NCBI GenBank assembly: GCA_902478605.1
Contig: CABSLQ010000022.1
Coordinates: 1 to 42,299, forward strand
Direction: 5' to 3'
Length of the DNA stretch: 42,299 nt
DNA from: an uncultured Oscillospiraceae bacterium
GTDB lineage: Bacteria; Bacillota; Clostridia; Oscillospirales; Acutalibacteraceae
Shown: positions 1 to 6,779 of the stretch, piece after piece
Position numbering within the stretch: position 1 is the first letter of the stretch
Layout of the letters: the number at the start of each line of letters is the position of its first letter
Position numbers and translations under genes: made by a program
Notes under the pieces: generated by a model
The model's input: only the letters and a program-made list of their open reading frames with translations
Database searches by the model: none
What the model was told of the DNA's origin: nothing

Positions 1-12
1 GGGCTTGACCTA
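1..12 (+). rRNA. 23S rRNA, 3' terminal bases only
   Basis: The window opens with gggcttgacct, which matches the usual 3' end of Bacillota 23S rRNA; cttgacc there pairs with the ggtcaag at the 5' end of the molecule. The 5S rRNA about 190 bases downstream agrees with this. The exact last base cannot be fixed from so short a piece. The spacer 13-203 holds a pyrimidine-rich stretch (60-120) and a small hairpin at 143-165, and no gene. Confidence 0.65.
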
Positions 13-203
13 TGGTTTCAGCACTTGGACACTTTTTGGTTCTGGAAGCGGCTGGTTGTTGCTGCCGCCCCTCTTCCTCTTTTCTCCTTCTTTCCCTTCT
101 GCCATCTCTTTATTCAGTTCTTTGGGTACACATTACTATATGGAAAAATCCCGCAAGGGTTTTTCATAGATCGGATGGGTATATGCCCTTCCTGATCCTC
201 AGA

Positions 204-319
<116 letters not shown>

Positions 320-323
320 ACAA

Positions 324-362
324 CGATTCGGGTCTGTTCCGCAAAGGAACAGACCCGAATCG
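324..362. repeat. Perfect 17-bp hairpin after 5S rRNA
   Basis: Bases 324-340 are the exact reverse complement of 346-362, with a 5-base loop (gcaaa). It begins five bases after the 5S end. There is no T-run on either side, so it is not a normal intrinsic terminator; a processing stem in the 5S-tRNA spacer or an inserted repeat fits better. Confidence 0.8.
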
Positions 363-371
363 TCCATATAT

Positions 372-402
372 TCCTCCATAGCTCAGTCGGTAGAGCAACT
401 GA
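372..402 (+). pseudogene. tRNA 5' half (truncated tRNA gene)
   Basis: The stretch has a 7-base acceptor 5' strand (tcctcca), the linker ta and a complete D arm (gctcagtcggtagagc), then what looks like the 5' side of an anticodon stem (actga). No anticodon loop, T arm or 3' acceptor strand follows. It resembles the intact tRNA-Asn at 479 and shares its upstream tetranucleotide-rich flank (atattcctc). I read it as a broken second tRNA of the rRNA operon. Confidence 0.7.
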
Positions 403-478
403 TACGGTTACATACCGGAAAGAGCTTAGGGGATTTCCACAAAAAAGGGTGAGCATAATTTGTGCAAGCCCTATATAT

Positions 479-554
479 TCCTCGTTAGCTCAGTCGGTAG
501 AGCATGCGGCTGTTAACCGCAGGGTCGTTGGTTCGAGTCCAACACGGGGAGCCA
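479..554 (+). tRNA. tRNA-Asn (anticodon GTT)
   Basis: This is a complete cloverleaf with an encoded CCA. The acceptor strands tcctcgt and acgggga pair over seven positions with one wobble, G is the discriminator base, and the D arm is gctcagtcggtagagc. The anticodon loop ctgttaa places GTT at 512-514, and the T arm has gttcgagtcc. A terminator follows at once, so this is the last gene of the rRNA operon. Conjugative-element genes begin only 225 bases downstream, which makes its 3' end a possible integration site. Confidence 0.97.
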
Positions 555-557
555 GAA

Positions 558-598
558 AAAGCCCGTAAACACTATGTTTGCGGGCTTTTCTTTATTTT
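558..598 (+). terminator. Intrinsic terminator of the rRNA/tRNA operon
   Basis: The arms gcccgtaaac (561-570) and gtttgcgggc (576-585) form a 10-bp stem with one wobble and a short loop, followed by ttttctttatttttt. It lies directly behind the tRNA-Asn CCA. Confidence 0.93.
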
Positions 599-732
599 TT
601 CTCAGTGCCTTTGAAAAGGCAAAATAGCTCACTCGCCTGTAAAAACGAGCGTGTGAGCGATAACCGGAAAATTTCAATTAGAAGCACGGAATATGATTGC
701 CTATCCTTTGTTTGAGAAGGTCAATTTACGCG

Positions 733-763
733 GCCCCGCATTAAAAAATGCGGGGCTTTTTTT
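733..763 (+). terminator. Intrinsic terminator upstream of the element genes
   Basis: The arms gccccgcatt (733-742) and aatgcggggc (747-756) pair perfectly around a 4-base loop, followed by seven T. Between 600 and 730 I see only two small hairpins (607-620, 627-658) and no gene. The terminated transcript may be a leader, or something lost to the left. Confidence 0.88.
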
Positions 764-778
764 ATTTGGAGGTGTTTT

Positions 779-1678
779 ATGTCAGAATATCAGTTAGAAA
801 TGAAACAGGTCGTGGATTATCCGCGATGTCGCATCTACCGGAAATTTATGCAGGCCCTTATAGAAGACCAGAGCATTCGCCTTGGAGGCAGCTCCGGTAT
901 TTTTTATTACACCGTCCTTTGCAGCTATGCAAATTTCCGCACGTCATACAAACGCATAGACGGTATCGGCTATACCATATATCCCGGCGAGTGGCTGTGC
1001 CGGATAAGCGAACTTGCAATGTGGTTTCGTACACGCTTTCACCATCAGGCGGTTTCCATTCTCCAGAATTTGCAGGAACGCCACCTGATTACCTATTCTC
1101 TTCTCGGCCGTGGGAAACTGGTGAAATTCAAAATCCTGGGTTGGCAGAAGCATAATCGCGTATTGGATTATAACGCACCCTGCGCCAAGGATACCGGTTT
1201 TTTCTTCCTGCCGGTGTCTATCGCCAACGAACTTCTCAGCCAGGGCCGCTGTTCAGAAATGGATGCCCTGCTGGATTTGTGGATCCACACGGTGTATAAC
1301 GATGAACAGGTACAGGGATCGGACGCCGGCCCAGTGGTGTATCTGCGCAACGGTACGGGCAGTCCTTTGCTCGGCTATACCGAACTTGCACAGCGCTGGG
1401 GCGTATCAAAAGCAACAGTTGGACGGTATCTTGGAAAACTTCGCAGCCAAGAATATATCTCTGTTTTAACCTTCCCTGGGGCGTATGGAAGCGTTATTTG
1501 CCCAAACAATTACCTGTCCACTATGTTTGAGGTGTCGGACGTAATGGTAGATAAGGACGAGATTGCCATGTTGCTGCACATCGGTTTGACATTATCCTAC
1601 TTGCCGGAATGCCGTCCCGTCATGCTATCCGTGGCGAACCTTTATCTGCGTAAGCAAATCATCTTTGAAAGGATCTGA
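779..1678 (+). CDS. HTH protein of a conjugative-type element, function unknown
   Basis: This 299-residue protein starts at an ATG nine bases behind ggaggt (768-773). Its middle contains a winged-helix-like stretch around residues 195-225 (LAQRWGVSKATVGRYLGKLRS), typical of DNA-binding regulators or replication initiators. The N-terminal half (residues 70-130) also reads like a helix-turn-helix with a recognition helix before a LGRGK turn. From memory, similar proteins sit at one edge of integrative elements in gut Clostridia, where they are often longer; the last 40 residues here may therefore be a divergent or shortened tail. The stop is three bases before the next gene, so the two are probably co-transcribed. 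A role in element replication or control is inference from context. Confidence 0.75.
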   Translation: MSEYQLEMKQVVDYPRCRIYRKFMQALIEDQSIRLGGSSGIFYYTVLCSYANFRTSYKRIDGIGYTIYPGEWLCRISELAMWFRTRFHHQAVSILQNLQERHLITYSLLGRGKLVKFKILGWQKHNRVLDYNAPCAKDTGFFFLPVSIANELLSQGRCSEMDALLDLWIHTVYNDEQVQGSDAGPVVYLRNGTGSPLLGYTELAQRWGVSKATVGRYLGKLRSQEYISVLTFPGAYGSVICPNNYLSTMFEVSDVMVDKDEIAMLLHIGLTLSYLPECRPVMLSVANLYLRKQIIFERI

Positions 1679-1681
1679 GAA

Positions 1682-2167
1682 ATGGAAAAAATCTTAAACG
1701 CTCCGGCACCACTAAGGCGCCGGCTGATACTGACGGTACTTCTGGGCTTCGCCTGCCTTTTAGTTGGGTTTGCCATGTTTTTGTTTGCAAAGGACAGGAT
1801 TATGCTGCTGTTGAGCGCCGCAGTCTGTATCCTCAGCTTTTGCAGGGCATACACGTTTTACCGGGTCATCAGCAAAAAGGAATATGAAGTCGTGGAGGGC
1901 ACTTGTGTCGGTATTGTACCCAAGCCTTTGCGCAAATACCGGAAAATCCGGATTATGGACGATGACGGCAACGAGTCTACCCTTCTGCTGGGCAAGCACT
2001 CCAAAATTCAGATCGGCTTCCGCTACCGCTTTTATTTCAAAAAGACACAGCGACTGACATTGGGCAGCGAGTATTTTGACTCCGCCCTTTCCTCCGACTG
2101 CTTTCTCGGCTTTGAAGAGCTGGGAGAATTGGAAGACCATTCCGAACCGCCAGAAAAGGCGGATTGA
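1682..2167 (+). CDS. Small membrane protein of the element
   Basis: The protein has 161 residues with two hydrophobic segments near the N-terminus (about residues 16-36 and 38-56), then a soluble tail of about 100 residues rich in basic and aromatic residues. The tail (EVVEGTCVGIVPKP, then several beta-like strands) could be a small barrel domain. The end is acidic. The start codon is three bases after the preceding stop, and the ribosome binding site (ggatctgaga region) overlaps the end of that gene. I do not recognise a named family. Its place between an element HTH gene and AbiE suggests it is cargo or a maintenance gene. Confidence 0.7.
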   Translation: MEKILNAPAPLRRRLILTVLLGFACLLVGFAMFLFAKDRIMLLLSAAVCILSFCRAYTFYRVISKKEYEVVEGTCVGIVPKPLRKYRKIRIMDDDGNESTLLLGKHSKIQIGFRYRFYFKKTQRLTLGSEYFDSALSSDCFLGFEELGELEDHSEPPEKAD

Positions 2168-2185
2168 GCTCTCTTTCTATGTTCA

Positions 2186-2214
2186 TTGACAGATCGCCCT
2201 TTTGATGATATAAT
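2186..2214 (+). promoter_or_regulatory. Consensus sigma-70-type promoter of the abiE operon
   Basis: TTGACA at 2186-2191, a 17-base spacer and TATAAT at 2209-2214 match the consensus exactly. The position, about 58 bases before the abiEi start, fits a dedicated promoter. Confidence 0.9.
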
Positions 2215-2217
2215 AAT

Positions 2218-2243
2218 TGCAGAATAAAAGATTGTATTTTGCA
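2218..2243. promoter_or_regulatory. Candidate AbiEi operator (inverted repeat)
   Basis: TGCAGAATA (2218-2226) and TATTTTGCA (2235-2243) are inverted repeats with a single mismatch, separated by eight bases. They begin four bases after the -10 box, over the transcription start and upstream of the ribosome binding site. AbiEi antitoxins are known to repress their own promoter by binding inverted repeats. That this repeat is the site here is inference. Confidence 0.5.
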
Positions 2244-2271
2244 TATAATATATCAAAAAGGAGGTGCGGCG

Positions 2272-2931
2272 ATGAAAGAGCAAACTTACACCCAGTTTAT
2301 TCAGCAAGTGATTGATGGATTTCAACCCGGTGAACCAATACTTGTCCGGGAACTTGGAAATCGAATTGCCGAAGCATATGCCATGGAGGAAAAGAAAGCC
2401 TGCGCTGCAGCAGCTGTTGCAGTAAAGCGGTTGATCGATACCGGCACATGTCCCAACCTTCGCTTTTTTGCAAAGGGCGTCTATTATGTGACAAAGCAAA
2501 CCGTTTTCGGCGAAACTGGCATCAACAAAGATAAATTGATTGAGCTGAAATATCTGAAGGACGGCACCGGGTATGAGACGGGCGCTGCGGTTATGCACAA
2601 GCTGGGTCTTACGACGCTTATGCCGGCCGAAAGAACCTTTGTTTCCAACAGCGCACAGCACAGAGCCAAGCGGGATGACGCGCTGGGTATTGTCATTCGT
2701 GCGCCGCGGATTCCCGTAAATAAAGAAAACCGCTTTTATCTTCAGTTCTTGGATTTGCTCAACATGTATGACGATGTGCCGGTGGACGCAGAAGATCCGT
2801 ACCTGCTGCTCGGACGGTTTGTGCAGGCAAGAGGATTGGATTACGGTACGCTTCTGCATCTGGCAGATACCCACTATAACGGAAATACGATTATGAAGCT
2901 TGCCCATGTGGCAGGCAGACAAGGAGTATAA
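2272..2931 (+). CDS. abiEi: Type IV antitoxin AbiEi-family protein
   Basis: This is the antitoxin half of an AbiE pair, 219 residues. I chose the ATG at 2272 because aaaggaggtg lies at the proper distance; an in-frame TTG at 2239 would lie upstream of that site. The N-terminal 90 residues read as a winged helix (LVRELGNRIAEAYAM, followed by a wing ending in GVYYVTK), and the rest is the usual AbiEi alpha/beta C-terminal domain (DGTGYETGAAVMHKLGL). The stop codon is two bases before the toxin gene. In characterised systems the antitoxin represses the operon and counters the toxin without stable complex formation. Identity rests on the partner gene, order and overall layout. Confidence 0.85.
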   Translation: MKEQTYTQFIQQVIDGFQPGEPILVRELGNRIAEAYAMEEKKACAAAAVAVKRLIDTGTCPNLRFFAKGVYYVTKQTVFGETGINKDKLIELKYLKDGTGYETGAAVMHKLGLTTLMPAERTFVSNSAQHRAKRDDALGIVIRAPRIPVNKENRFYLQFLDLLNMYDDVPVDAEDPYLLLGRFVQARGLDYGTLLHLADTHYNGNTIMKLAHVAGRQGV

Positions 2932-2933
2932 AA

Positions 2934-3920
2934 ATGAAGCTGCATTTGGACTCGGATGCTTTTCGCGTCCTGATAGAGCAGGTATCCGAAAACACCGGAT
3001 ACCGTCAGGACGTTATTGAAAAAGATTACTACGTTTCTATGCTTTTGCAGGAACTGGCACAGTTCCAAAGAGAGGGCCTGCCCGCCTATTTTAAGGGTGG
3101 TACAGCTCTGTATAAGGCGCTGCACAGTGTCCGGCGTTTTTCAGAAGACGTCGATTTATCCGTCGATGTCCGGGAGTGCAGCCGCACACAGGGAGACAAG
3201 CGCCTGGAGCGGGCGACCAAAAAATACACCTGTATGGAGCGCAATCCCAATGAAGGCCGCACCAACCGCTCGGAGGTAATTTCCTACTACCGTTATCTCC
3301 CGGTTGTGGAATACGATTCTAACGACGTTTTGCAGCGGTTCGGAAAAGTAAAAGTTGAGTCCACGTCCTTTACCATCAGTGAACCGTATGAGCCTGTGGT
3401 AATTGCCCCGCTGATTTACGAACAGGCGGGGCCAGACCAGCAGCTTATTTTGCTTCAACAGTTCGATGTCCGCCCCTTTGAAATTCTCACTATGACAATC
3501 GAACGGATTTTCATAGATAAGCTGTTTGCAGCGGAAGCCTACACCAGAAACGCGGAAAAGGAACACCGTGCCTTTGAAGCGTCAAAACATATCTATGATT
3601 TGGCGGTTATCGCAAGCGAACCGCGTATCGTTTCATTGCTCCAGGATAAAGAGCAGTTGGCAAAGCTGCTGACAATCCGGCTGACCGAGGAACAGAACCG
3701 CTTGGACGGTATCCCCGGCGTTCTTCCCAAAGACTTTATCTTTTTCGACAAAGCATGTGCGAATACGCGCATTACGAAGGCTTATGCAGCGATGCAGAAT
3801 CAATATGTCTTTATTCCAGACGACCGGATTTCGCTGGATGAAGCGCGGTATCAACTGCATTGTTTGCAAGATCAACTAAACCAAAATCAAGCGTGGAGCC
3901 ATGCAACTATTAGGGAATAG
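2934..3920 (+). CDS. abiEii: Type IV toxin, AbiEii nucleotidyltransferase
   Basis: This 328-residue protein belongs to the AbiEii/AbiGii nucleotidyltransferase family. The active-site signature is plain: KGGTAL at residues 54-59 and SEDVDL at 70-75, giving the GG turn and the metal-binding DxD (Asp72, Asp74) of the DNA polymerase beta fold. AbiEii enzymes of other bacteria add nucleotides to RNA, stop growth and give abortive infection against phage. The gene follows abiEi by two bases and shares its promoter. The length is normal for the family, and there is no disruption. A perfect hairpin overlaps the stop codon. In this window it is cargo of the element fragment and may serve both to stabilise it and to defend the host. 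Confidence 0.92.
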   Translation: MKLHLDSDAFRVLIEQVSENTGYRQDVIEKDYYVSMLLQELAQFQREGLPAYFKGGTALYKALHSVRRFSEDVDLSVDVRECSRTQGDKRLERATKKYTCMERNPNEGRTNRSEVISYYRYLPVVEYDSNDVLQRFGKVKVESTSFTISEPYEPVVIAPLIYEQAGPDQQLILLQQFDVRPFEILTMTIERIFIDKLFAAEAYTRNAEKEHRAFEASKHIYDLAVIASEPRIVSLLQDKEQLAKLLTIRLTEEQNRLDGIPGVLPKDFIFFDKACANTRITKAYAAMQNQYVFIPDDRISLDEARYQLHCLQDQLNQNQAWSHATIRE

Positions 3921-3926
3921 TTGCAT
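3901..3926. repeat. Perfect hairpin over the abiEii stop codon
   Basis: Eleven bases (atgcaactatt, 3901-3911) pair exactly with 3916-3926 around aggg. The stop TAG lies inside the right arm. It may protect or end the abiE transcript; there is no T-run. Confidence 0.7.
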
Positions 3927-3939
3927 GGCAGCTTAAATA

Positions 3940-3979
3940 AAATCCTCCTTATGGCTATTGAACGCCGTGAGGAGGATTT
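3940..3979 (+). terminator. Strong hairpin between abiEii and the next small gene
   Basis: Aaatcctcct (3940-3949) pairs fully with aggaggattt (3970-3979), and an inner six-pair extension with wobbles closes an 8-base loop. The right arm contains an anti-Shine-Dalgarno-like partner: the left arm (tcctcc) could also pair with the aggagg at 3986-3991 that serves the next gene. It may therefore act as terminator and translation switch. No long T-run follows. Confidence 0.55.
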
Positions 3980-3998
3980 CTATATAGGAGGATAAACT

Positions 3999-4184
3999 GT
4001 GTCCATGAGAGAATCGCCTTTGGATATACTGCATAGGTTAGTCGGGTGTGAATACCTGTCGGATATGCGGCTGAAAGAACACGAGAATCGAAAAGCGCGA
4101 GCCCTACTGCATCAGTTGAATCCAAAAGATTTTTCTGCTGCACAGTGGAAAGACACAATCGAGTATTTGTATAAGGATGTATAG
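3999..4184 (+). CDS. Small hypothetical protein of the element
   Basis: This is a 61-residue soluble protein, probably helical (DILHRLVGCEYLSDMRLKEHENRKARALLHQL). The start is the GTG at 3999, seven bases behind aggagg (3986-3991); an ATG two codons later is less well spaced. I do not recognise a family. Similar short ORFs are common between the AbiE and SSB genes of such elements. It could be an accessory regulator, but nothing in the sequence shows that. Confidence 0.6.
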   Translation: MSMRESPLDILHRLVGCEYLSDMRLKEHENRKARALLHQLNPKDFSAAQWKDTIEYLYKDV

Positions 4185-4226
4185 GGATTTATCACAAGCA
4201 AATATCTATATATTGATTATACGCTC

Positions 4227-4255
4227 TTGACAAACGCAAGATATAGTGTTACAAT
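4227..4255 (+). promoter_or_regulatory. Promoter for the SSB leader and downstream genes
   Basis: TTGACA at 4227-4232, a 17-base spacer and TACAAT at 4250-4255. Transcription would start near 4262, giving a leader of about 200 bases before the SSB-like gene. Confidence 0.88.
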
Positions 4256-4363
4256 ACCATTGCAATTGATTTTTTGTGCGTGATCCGTTAGGATTTGCAG
4301 GCATAAGTTGCTTGTATCGTGGGAAGTTTCTCACATTGCACACGTTTGTCAAGTTTGTATTCA

Positions 4364-4421
4364 AAGTGCCGACAGTACGGTTTTGCCCTTATGGGTGGAA
4401 ACTGTGTGCCGGCGCTTTTTT
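4364..4421 (+). promoter_or_regulatory. Structured leader with terminator-like hairpin before the SSB-like gene
   Basis: Aagtgccg (4364-4371) pairs with cggcgctt (4410-4417), acagt (4372-4376) pairs with actgt (4401-4405) leaving a 4-base bulge, and an inner ccc/ggg closes a small loop. Six T follow (4416-4421). It sits between the promoter at 4227 and the start codon at 4461, so it can act as an attenuator. The 100 bases upstream of it have few stops of structure and may form an antiterminator. I could not match it to a named RNA family. Confidence 0.6.
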
Positions 4422-4460
4422 GTATATAGATATTTTAGCCGAAAGGCAGAAAGGAGCGAA

Positions 4461-4874
4461 ATGGCACAGACCTATGTAATCGGCCGGGTAACCGCTGATT
4501 TGGAACTGAAGACCAGTATCAACAGAAATCCGTATGTGCGCTTTGACATTGCTGAGAATGTCGGCAGCAAGGAGCACCGCAGGACGCAATACCTTCAAAT
4601 CTGTGCGATGGGAGACGATGCTGAAAGGCTCGTCCGCGCCCGTGTAAAGAAAGGCAGCCTTATCTGGGTATCCGGCTCTTTGGAACTGGAGGTATACACC
4701 AGGAGAGACGGCGTTACTACGGATAAGCGACTGAAAGTATTGCTTGATAACTGGGGATTTGTCCCGGTCGGAACAGACAAGGCGGGAACAAAAGCCTTGG
4801 ACAGTAAATCCTCTGAATCACCGTCAGAAATTTTGCCGGTGATTGATGGGGAAAGAGAAGCCTTGCCGGACTGA
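4461..4874 (+). CDS. Single-stranded DNA-binding protein-like
   Basis: The protein has 137 residues and starts at the ATG at 4461 behind aaggag (4451-4456); the longer in-frame extension to 4308 runs through the structured leader and is not used. The N-terminal 110 residues have the OB-fold pattern of SSB: an opening TYVIGRVTADLELK strand, NPYVRFDIAENV, a middle YLQICAMGDDAERL and the KKGSLIWVSGSLELEVYTRRDG strand pair. A flexible tail follows. The tail does not end in the acidic DDDIPF-type tip of chromosomal SSB, which points to an element-borne paralogue. It would coat single-stranded DNA during transfer or replication. It is followed by its own terminator. Confidence 0.85.
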   Translation: MAQTYVIGRVTADLELKTSINRNPYVRFDIAENVGSKEHRRTQYLQICAMGDDAERLVRARVKKGSLIWVSGSLELEVYTRRDGVTTDKRLKVLLDNWGFVPVGTDKAGTKALDSKSSESPSEILPVIDGEREALPD

Positions 4875-4883
4875 GTTCGGCGC

Positions 4884-4935
4884 AAGAGGAACCGTATGTG
4901 TTTCAGAAAGGAACGCATATGGTTCCTCTTTTTTT
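4884..4935 (+). terminator. Terminator behind the SSB-like gene
   Basis: Aagaggaaccgtatg (4884-4898) pairs with catatggttcctctt (4916-4930), leaving the 17-base loop 4899-4915, followed by a T-run (4929-4935) and a second T-rich stretch. It begins ten bases after the stop codon. Confidence 0.85.
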
Positions 4936-4971
4936 GTTTTTAGAGAAAAAGTCTCAGAAAGGATGAAACGA

Positions 4972-5778
4972 ATGAATAAGAAAACAAGCCTGTGGTCGGG
5001 CGTGTCGGTACTGATTGTAGCCGTGCTGGCGGTTATGGCCTTTATCCGGGGAAATGCGCAAATCTGGCTGCTGGGTGTTGCTTTTGCGGCATGGGCAGTA
5101 TGGGCGGCAGTAAAATTTCTGCTTCCCTATCTCAAAGCGAAGAAATATCGCCATGAGGCCCGGAAACTGCGTAAAAAGAGCGAACAGCAGTCTCCTAAGA
5201 AAGAATTGTCCATACCGGACATTTCCGATCCGGTGGGCCTTGTCCTGCTCCGCCATGTGAACTTCCGTATTTCCGCCTATTTACAATCGGCCTATCCGGA
5301 GGCTACCTGGCAGTGGCTGGAGGAATTTCCGGAGAAAATTGTCGCTAAAGGCGGTACGGGCAGGATTCAGCTGTACGGCGTACCGGATTTTAACTATGCC
5401 GACGTCAGTTTTGACCAAAAGGCCGATATTAGCTGCTCACTGCTGAAAATCGTGCCGATGGCCGAAGTACAGCAGGCTCCAGGAGAAAAGAAATCCATCC
5501 CCCAGCCGCAGACCCCGGTGGATCCCCAGATTTGGTATGAGAAGCAGGGGCGCAGCGTACTGGAGAGCCTGATTGCTGATCTGCATTCCCGCGGCCATCA
5601 CAGTCTGACAATTCGGGAGAACGGAGAAATCACCATACAGCAGGCGGATTCTGAGATCACCCGGCCGGCGTTTGAGAATGTGCCGGAGAAAACCTACTGG
5701 CCCAGGCTTGTAAAGGTTTTTGAGCGCGAAGGAATGGCGGCTGATATCACGGAAAACGGCATGGTGCTGTCCTGGTGA
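4972..5778 (+). CDS. Membrane protein of the element, unknown function
   Basis: This 268-residue protein is read from the ATG at 4972, which has agaaagg (4956-4962) at a normal distance; the ATG at 4963 touches that site. Two membrane helices occupy about residues 8-26 and 30-50. A basic stretch (KAKKYRHEARKLRKKSEQQ) follows on the cytoplasmic side. The rest is soluble, with two blocks separated by a Pro/Gln-rich linker near residues 165-175. I do not recognise the family. Position between SSB and DUF932 genes matches the accessory module of gut Clostridia elements, so a link to conjugation or plasmid-like maintenance is possible but unproven. Confidence 0.7.
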   Translation: MNKKTSLWSGVSVLIVAVLAVMAFIRGNAQIWLLGVAFAAWAVWAAVKFLLPYLKAKKYRHEARKLRKKSEQQSPKKELSIPDISDPVGLVLLRHVNFRISAYLQSAYPEATWQWLEEFPEKIVAKGGTGRIQLYGVPDFNYADVSFDQKADISCSLLKIVPMAEVQQAPGEKKSIPQPQTPVDPQIWYEKQGRSVLESLIADLHSRGHHSLTIRENGEITIQQADSEITRPAFENVPEKTYWPRLVKVFEREGMAADITENGMVLSW

Positions 5779-5810
5779 AAACCAAATCAGAAAGAAAGGA
5801 GTGACGAAGA

Positions 5811-6779
5811 ATGAAATCCGGGTTGACAATCCAGGAGCTGGCAGCGGAAATTCTGCGCCAGAAAGAATCCAAGGAGGATTATATCGTCAGCACCCGGCGC
5901 TTGCAGATGGAGAACTTTGGCTCAGATGTTGTCCTTCGTGTACTGGATGAGAATGCTTCCGACCGTATTGAGCCCTTGGACATCGGGCCAAACGCGCATC
6001 GGCAGATCGGTACGCATTTGTCCATCCCCGTGAAATATTACGAGAAGATGCGGGAGGAAAACCCCGAGCTGTTGACCGTTAATGTCAACAGCTGGTTTGA
6101 GCGTTCCGATTCCCAGCGGATGCTGCGGGTGCTAGACGGCAAGGCGCGGGCCTTCCTCAGCAACCGCTATCTGCGCCTGGACCATTTGCAGATAGCCGAG
6201 GCGGTTTTGCCGATTATCGGTGAAATACCGGACGCACGGTTTGAAAGCTGTCAGATTACAGAAGACAGGATGTATATCAAGGTAGTAAATCCGCGGCTTC
6301 AGCAGGAAGTTGTGCCTGGCGATATTGTGCAGGCCGGCGTCATCATCAGCAACAGCGAGGTAGGGCTTGGATCGGTTAATATCCAGCCTTTGGTTTACCG
6401 GCTGGTGTGCAAAAACGGCATGGTGGTAAACGACGCCGCAACCAGGCGTAATCATGTAGGCCGCATCAATTCGGCGGATGAAAACTTTTTGCTATATTCC
6501 GCTGAAACGCTGGCGGCAGACGACCATGCGTTTATGCTGAAAATTCAGGATACCGTCCGTGCGGCGGTTGATGAAGCGAATTTCAGTCGTGTTGTCGGGA
6601 TGATGCAGGAAGCAGCTACCGTCAAGATGAATACGGCAAACGTGCCGGAGGTAGTTCGTCTGGCAAGCCGTGATTTTGGTATTAGGAACGATGTTTCTGC
6701 TTCTCTTTTTGTTTGCCGGTGCAGCCGTTATGGCGCTGCCAATGGTTCTGATCATATCCAATGCTTTCAAACCGCATGA
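5811..6779 (+). pseudogene. DUF932 protein, 3'-truncated and fused to foreign sequence
   Basis: The first roughly 290 residues (to about position 6680) form a DUF932 protein of the kind carried by conjugative elements: SNRYLRLDHLQIAEAVLP, the VNPRLQQEVVPGD block and LVYRLVCKNGMVVND are all present. The start ATG at 5811 has gaaaggag behind it. After ASRDFGI the frame enters DNA that codes, in another frame, for a sugar permease, and ends 32 residues later. From memory, the family continues for another 50-70 residues past this point with a Gly/Leu-rich segment. The gene is therefore cut by a recombination or deletion event. Family function is unknown; it is often found beside element replication and transfer genes. 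Confidence 0.85.

Noticed and set aside
2032..2922. Long leftward ORF opposite abiEi
   Set aside because: It is the antisense of a well-supported gene with promoter and ribosome site, and has no recognisable domain.
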